Below are positions 54,666 to 64,000 of a stretch of DNA of 64,000 bases, one piece after another (the stretch's first letter is position 1; the number at the start of each line of letters is the position of its first letter). Source of the stretch: Ptychodera flava (Eukaryota; Hemichordata; Enteropneusta; Ptychoderidae); NCBI RefSeq assembly GCF_041260155.1, contig NC_091940.1, forward strand, positions 3,568,001 to 3,632,000, read 5' to 3'. Both the position numbers and the translations under genes were made by a program. A model generated the notes under the pieces. That model was not told where the DNA came from and searched no databases. It saw only the letters and a list, made by a program, of their open reading frames with translations.

Positions 54666-57603
54666 CTAATATGTATACAGATAGTGAACCCGACATACAA
54701 ATTGATTTTATTTTAATTCATTATAGGATCTATGGATTGTAAATGGTAATAAGTAATAATAATTTTCAATTTCTTGTTTATTTTGCCCAAAACATATACT
54801 CATGCGAATCCCATGGTTGATCCATGGTTTATTACCCAGGAACAGGTCTGCCTATCACAGTTTAGTAAGAGTTAGACTGTCACTATGATGATATAAAGGA
54901 ATATAGTATCAAGAAGAAACACAAAAAAGAAGATTCAGGCGTGCAAGAAATATACAGCCAGCTTTTCAAGGGATGAATCTATTGAAGAAGATAAGACAAT
55001 ATCACCTGATCAGTATTTGTCATTCCCCCTCACCCCGGGCCCCTTACCCCATTGCATCAAAGGTTCCACACCTGAATTAGGGGTGTATTGGACATATCTT
55101 ATTCCAACCATCATACCTTCAGAAATTGCATGGCCTTGGCTACCTTATACCAGAATAAAATTGCATTATTTCATTTATTTATCTTTGGTAAAATTGGTGA
55201 ATTTTATATGCAAGCAGGCTACAGGAACTACAGTTGTTGAATTATGGTTGTTCCAGTAATTTACTATGCAATGGTATTATATCAGTCCATGATGTTGATT
55301 GTTTATATTCATATTACACAAGTGTCTTCAAAACAACAAGGGGTATCTCCCAAAACTAAAATGTTAAAAATTTCAAGACCCAAGCTGTTTAACTGATGTT
55401 TTTTTTCTTTGGATGGTGATGTAAAATCACAAAGGTATAATTTTGCACTGCACATTATGTGCAAAAAATATTTTGCTAGGAATGAAAGAAATCTGAGAAG
55501 ATGCCTGTTATAAAACACTTGAAGAAAGACAATCAGAACTTTCAGATAATTGCCAAAACAGAACTCATCAGTCAAGCACAGAGGCGTTGGAATAAACGTA
55601 TGCAAACCAGGGCCACTTAGAATACTGAACAACTCCACAGATGGTACCTTCTATCTTCTTTCATTGTAGATTAGCATTGCCACTCACAATGTCACTTGGA
55701 AAGTAATTTTATAGTGTTTGATAGCGTCACTTTTCTCATCTCGGTGCATTACTGGATGCGTAAATTACTTGTTAATACTCAGTTTTCAGTTATAAAAATT
55801 ACGCATATATGCCAAAAATATAATCATAAATAGGGACACAATGACAGCAACAACACCGCACCTTTTTTAGAGTCAATATTTATTTAAATGGCATGTTACA
55901 TAAAGTTGACAAAATGTCTGTTCTTCATTAATGAGATTTTCCATAATCCCCCCTGTGGTTTGGTCAAAAAGTAAATTCACAACAGCTGACTCATAAAAAT
56001 TTCAAAGAGAAAAAGGTGTTAATGGATTTTGATTATCCATTGAACAAAACAAAAATAAACTGGCAAAATTCCATTAAATTACTTACATACATGAAAATTT
56101 TATTGATATTTAAATCTTAGAAGCCAAGTTAAAATGCAGCAAACATTATAATAACATCCATGCCTGTAACAGTCTACCATTGTTTTATAACACCAGATTG
56201 GCAGCAACATAATTCTGTTTTTGCCAATTGTTAGCAGGGCAACTTCAAAACAACAAGGGGTAGGACTTTAGTGGAAACAGAATTGAGAAATGTTGGTAAT
56301 AGTTTCTTACCATACATAATTTCATTTTTCAGGCATATGAAATTATGCAAACAAAAAACAATGCAATATGTTGGGTACTTTAACAATGAAAGAAACTATA
56401 GCCCCCTCACACAATCAATGCCACAAAGTTTGATTGACATTCAAAAGCCTCTTGCAATTAGTTATCAACATGAAATGAGATAAAGACGGGAGCAGCTGTA
56501 ATTTTAATGCCTCATCAACTTTCATGGGAGAAGAAGTGTAAATACAGCTGAGGATTGCAATCATGGCAGTGAAATTGAAATTGAAATTGGAATGATAATC
56601 CCTGTACACAATTTGCAGAAATATGGAAAAAAATAAATGCAACAACAGTATTTTTAACTGATGCAAAAAAGATTACTATGCCCTCATGAAAGTTTGTTTT
56701 ATCACAACTCTTTTAACTTTTCTATTACTCCAGAGATTTTTAACAGCATTTCTTTCGTGTATCTTAATCTCCACGTCATTAATGATACACATATAATCTG
56801 ATAGAACACTAATTATTTCAATAAGGAATTATTGCTAAGGGACAGTACTTAATTTGCTATTTGAGGCATCATGGTCTCAATGAGAAGGTTGTGCAAACAC
56901 AAGACTGTGATATACCAAGTATAACTCTGGCAACATAGCATGTAACATTAGAAAATGTTATAACAATAAAGATATAGAACATTTATGACAAATATGCTGT
57001 TTTCTACAGGTCAGTATAGAAATGCCCACTATACTTACATGGCCTCAAACTGGACAAGGTACAAAATATGCAGTATATACATTCTATGAGAAAATGATTG
57101 TGCAGAAAGTCATGAAATGGACATATCAAGTAACAATTACTGCAGAAACAATTTGACATTACAGACAATAGATTGAATAGAAAAGTTACTGTTACAATTC
57201 TAGAAAATTCAATGTAATGCAAAAAACTGACATGGCCTTTGCTTTTTGTAAATACAGTAGCTCTCAGTCTGAAGAGGAAAACACTCAGAGGAGTTTCATT
57301 TAATCATACATTCACAGCTACTTCACTGATACAGAGCTGCCCATTGGTTAGTGATGAGAAGTACACCACCTTTATACTAGTTTCAGCCAATCAATGACTG
57401 GCTTTTATGTAAACCATTCCAGTGTTATCTGCATTCTATCAAGGAAGTAGATTGGTCAAAATGTACCTAAAGCAAGATATCCATAACAATTTACAATAGT
57501 TGTATCGTGTTGGATGTCAGATTTCTTTGGATATTTTCTCTCACTATCGACCGATCACTGAAAACAATTCAAATAAGCAATGTCCTTTATTATTCACTGA
57601 GCA
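54666..57603. other. Intergenic region without recognised gene
   Basis: The longest frame (109 codons, minus strand, 55638-55309) shows no known motif and no splice-supported continuation. No repeat copy shared with the rest of the window was seen. Confidence 0.55.
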
Positions 57604-57885
57604 TTAACCCTTTTCCTGCCAAGTCCATATTTCATCACCAGGTCAAGGTGGTTAAAATTAATGAAACACAACGTATTCCATATGATGTATTTTAACATAA
57701 TACTTTACATTTGAAGGCTGTTGAAAACATAATACTGTAAAGTTGATTTTTTTGGACAAAAGATGCTATAACATACCAAGCCAAGTGGGTGAAAATACGT
57801 CATGTTTTGGTTCAATACCGCTTTTTACAGACTTGGCTGATGGGGAAGTGATACAGTTATTACTGTCTGGCAGGAAAAGCATTAA
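57604..57885. mobile_element. TTAA-type MITE family 2, copy 2
   Basis: 282 bp with TTAA at both borders and ends TTAACCCTTTTCCTGCC and GGCAGGAAAAGCATTAA. Full-length relative of 8322-8601. Confidence 0.83.
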
Positions 57886-58390
57886 ACACACAGCGGTTCA
57901 ATATCATTCTTGTACGTTCATACTGTTGTACCAATACAGGAATAATGCAGATTAGGTTTCCATTGCATATCTATTAATTATTGTACTTTTTGATTTGTTC
58001 TAATCACAAATGGCAAGGAAAATTTCACTTCAATTCAGGGCAGATTATCTACTTTCTATCACTTTTATGGACTGGAAGCCAAATACTATACTCTCATTCA
58101 TTTCTGTACTTGTGATAATTAAAACTCTATGAAGTATAAAGGTATACTATAGTATGAAGAGTAACTAAACACAATGTCATGGGTCTTTTTGTAGAAATCT
58201 ATAATCACAGTATAGTCACACGAAGAAATTTCTTCAAATCTAAATAATTCAAGAATCCTTCCTTTTCTATGTATTTTACCATTCTCTACATACAAATTGG
58301 CACAATACTTTGATGTTATAAACTTGACGAATTGTATTCTCAAATATAAACATTTGAAACTGGTTCAAATCAGCGATGACCTGCTTTCAC

Positions 58391-58396
58391 TTTATT
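58391..58396 (-). terminator. Candidate PHAF1 poly(A) signal
   Basis: AATAAA on the minus strand, about 955 bp after the PHAF1 stop and the first such hexamer in that direction. It implies a 3' UTR of roughly 1 kb. Confidence 0.45.
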
Positions 58397-59350
58397 GGAC
58401 AGCCAATTTTGTTTTCTTAACTGCTTCATGTTATCTGAGAGTCAGAAATGGAAAAACATACAAATTGTGGTAACGTTTACACAAATTGCATGAAACTCTT
58501 CAACCTTAGTGAAAGTTGGACTCTCTGAACTGTGCATACAGTATGCACTATACCAAACTGTGTTAACAGCTTCTTGATTCTTACTGGAAAATACTAACTA
58601 CAGTCGCAACAGAGACAGACTTGGCAAAATATTTGGACGACTGTAAACGACAGAAGTCATGCTAAACTGATAAATTTAACAATGAATTTTTATAAAGCTT
58701 TAATGCCTGCATGTGGAAAGACAATATATGTGGGCATATTGGCCGTAAATTGACCAAACTCTTACAGAAAGTTGTACTTGTTTTGGGTCATACATAGGTA
58801 CCAGGTTGTACAAATAGCTTTATATGATGATATCCCTTGAGAAAAGTAAAAAGTCATGAAATGATTTGGTATCAGCACATTGACACTTGAAAGAAATCCC
58901 ACATCAAAGGATTTTATGGCTTCCGAAAATTTAAAGAATAGAAGTGTACTGTTTTGATGAAAATAACATCAGAAATGTTGTATTTTCATTAAAAGATCTG
59001 TCTTGATGTCATTTCATCAACATGATGTAACAAGACAAAGGGTTTATAGAGACCTAATGCCATGATAAGATCAATGCTATCATTTTACTATGCTAGACAG
59101 TTTCAAAAATGATGAAATAGGCAACATTTTCATAAATTACTGCTTCCCTCTTCAGGCAAGACACACAAGAGTACTTGCTAGTTGTGGCATTTAATAGACG
59201 CTAGGTTTAGTATTCACAGTGTATCTAACAAATGCCCTATAAGAAATCACAATGATTGCACATGATTTGTTAAGGTGTATTTTACAAAGTCATTTTCTTT
59301 TCATGGGTGTCTGATTGACAGCAGTACTTGAAATGATTCTTCTGATGACA

Positions 59351-63137
<3,787 letters not shown>

Positions 63138-63639
63138 CTATCAAAATCAAAGAAATACAGAACATACATTAATGATGTACAATTCTTTGAAAAGTAAAAT
63201 AATGCGGCTGATATTCTTTGTGTGTCAAAAATCAACATTGGTATTATTGGAAAGGTCATTGATGTCATGTTTTCTTATGCAAATCTGAAAAAGCTTCTAT
63301 AGGGTTGTGAAAGCCCTGATAATATAAAACATCAACACTACGATTTGTTCCTCACAGGGTGTCCTGAAGTATGACATCTTTTCTCATCAATGATCAGTAC
63401 AACAGAGATTTTGTAAAGTTTACTCAATAAGACAATTGTTTCATCAATGTTTAAAGCAACTGTTCAGAAGCAAAATGGATGCAATAGGAATTGGTATGAA
63501 AGAGTTAAAAGTGAAAATTTGTGAATGGTTGTTCACTGTTGGCAGTGTCTGGCCATAAACAGTGTGCTTCCATGATCAAATTTCTACTGAGGTGCATGTC
63601 AGTATGTATACAGTTTTTAATATGACTGTGATGTTGTTA

Positions 63640-64000
63640 CTGCTGAAATCACTGATGTGTTCAAAACGTCAAAACAAAGGCCCAGCCGCCATCAGTCTCA
63701 CCGCAAGATATTCCCAGCTGTCTCTCAACTTGTAAAGTGAAAACATCAACCCACCAAACTCAAAAGATCGTGGCGCGAAATAGAAAAGTTCTACCAGCCA
63801 AAGCAAATCTGTTAAACCACGCCTCCAATTTTGACCTCAAAATTTCACGATCAACCCATTTCTCAGACGCTGTTCAGACACTGTGGTCCTGTCGACTGGC
63901 GCGGCCGGTAGCCATTCTGTCGTTCATCTTTGGAAAATCGTAAAATTGTGAGACGATGAACAGGATTTACCTGAACAGAACATCGACACGCCGCGAGAGA
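63640..64000. promoter_or_regulatory. CpG-richer stretch with a candidate minus-strand splice donor
   Basis: CpG is more frequent here than in the surrounding intron. On the minus strand CTGTTCAG/GTAAATCC at 63971 looks like a good donor, but the bases before it do not encode known PHAF1 sequence. It could be an alternative first exon or the edge of another gene. Confidence 0.25.

Noticed and set aside
55309..55638. 109-codon open frame on the minus strand
   Set aside because: It has no recognisable motif, biased hydrophobic composition typical of AT-rich noncoding DNA, and no splice sites linking it to other exons.

Overview
This window is animal nuclear DNA: AT-rich, with GT-AG introns, dense short interspersed repeats and no operon-like layout. 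Repeat types, base composition and intron-rich, slowly evolving genes suggest a marine invertebrate. A deuterostome such as a hemichordate is my best guess, but nothing in the sequence proves the phylum.

Three protein genes can be supported. (1) RELCH (KIAA1468), plus strand, is complete: 24 coding exons from 354 to 38904, every junction GT-AG and in phase. The joined frame is 3618 nt, or 1205 residues, close to the roughly 1216 residues of vertebrate RELCH. It has a conserved N-terminal block, coiled coils, a LisH motif and a long HEAT-repeat region. (2) A small minus-strand gene (51789 down to 48771, three coding exons, 131 residues) encodes a signal peptide followed by a free-standing inhibitor-I9 domain, the fold of subtilisin/PCSK9 propeptides, with no protease attached. 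This is the most interesting gene here. (3) The last four exons of PHAF1 (C16orf70), minus strand, occupy 63137 down to 59351; the rest lies beyond the right edge.

Layout: 1-353 is the RELCH promoter and 5' leader; 354-38904 is the gene; 38905 to about 43800 is its probable 3' UTR. From about 43800 to 47580 no gene is seen. About 47580-53210 is the I9 gene with leader and promoter. About 53280-54670 is simple sequence and a foldback element. About 54670-58390 has no gene apart from one MITE. 58391-64000 is the 3' part of PHAF1. RELCH runs toward the two minus-strand genes.

The introns hold much repeat material: two hAT elements with clear 5-bp and 6-bp target duplications (9296-10879 and 10946-12383), one with remains of a transposase; short hAT relatives; several TTAA-flanked piggyBac-like MITEs; a palindromic MITE in at least three copies; three long inverted-repeat elements in RELCH introns 1, 19 and 20; tRNA-derived SINE-like repeats; and a 146-bp tandem array inside the I9 gene.

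RELCH acts on recycling endosomes with RAB11 in cholesterol transfer, and PHAF1 acts with BCAS3 at phagophores. Nothing shows that the three genes work in one pathway.
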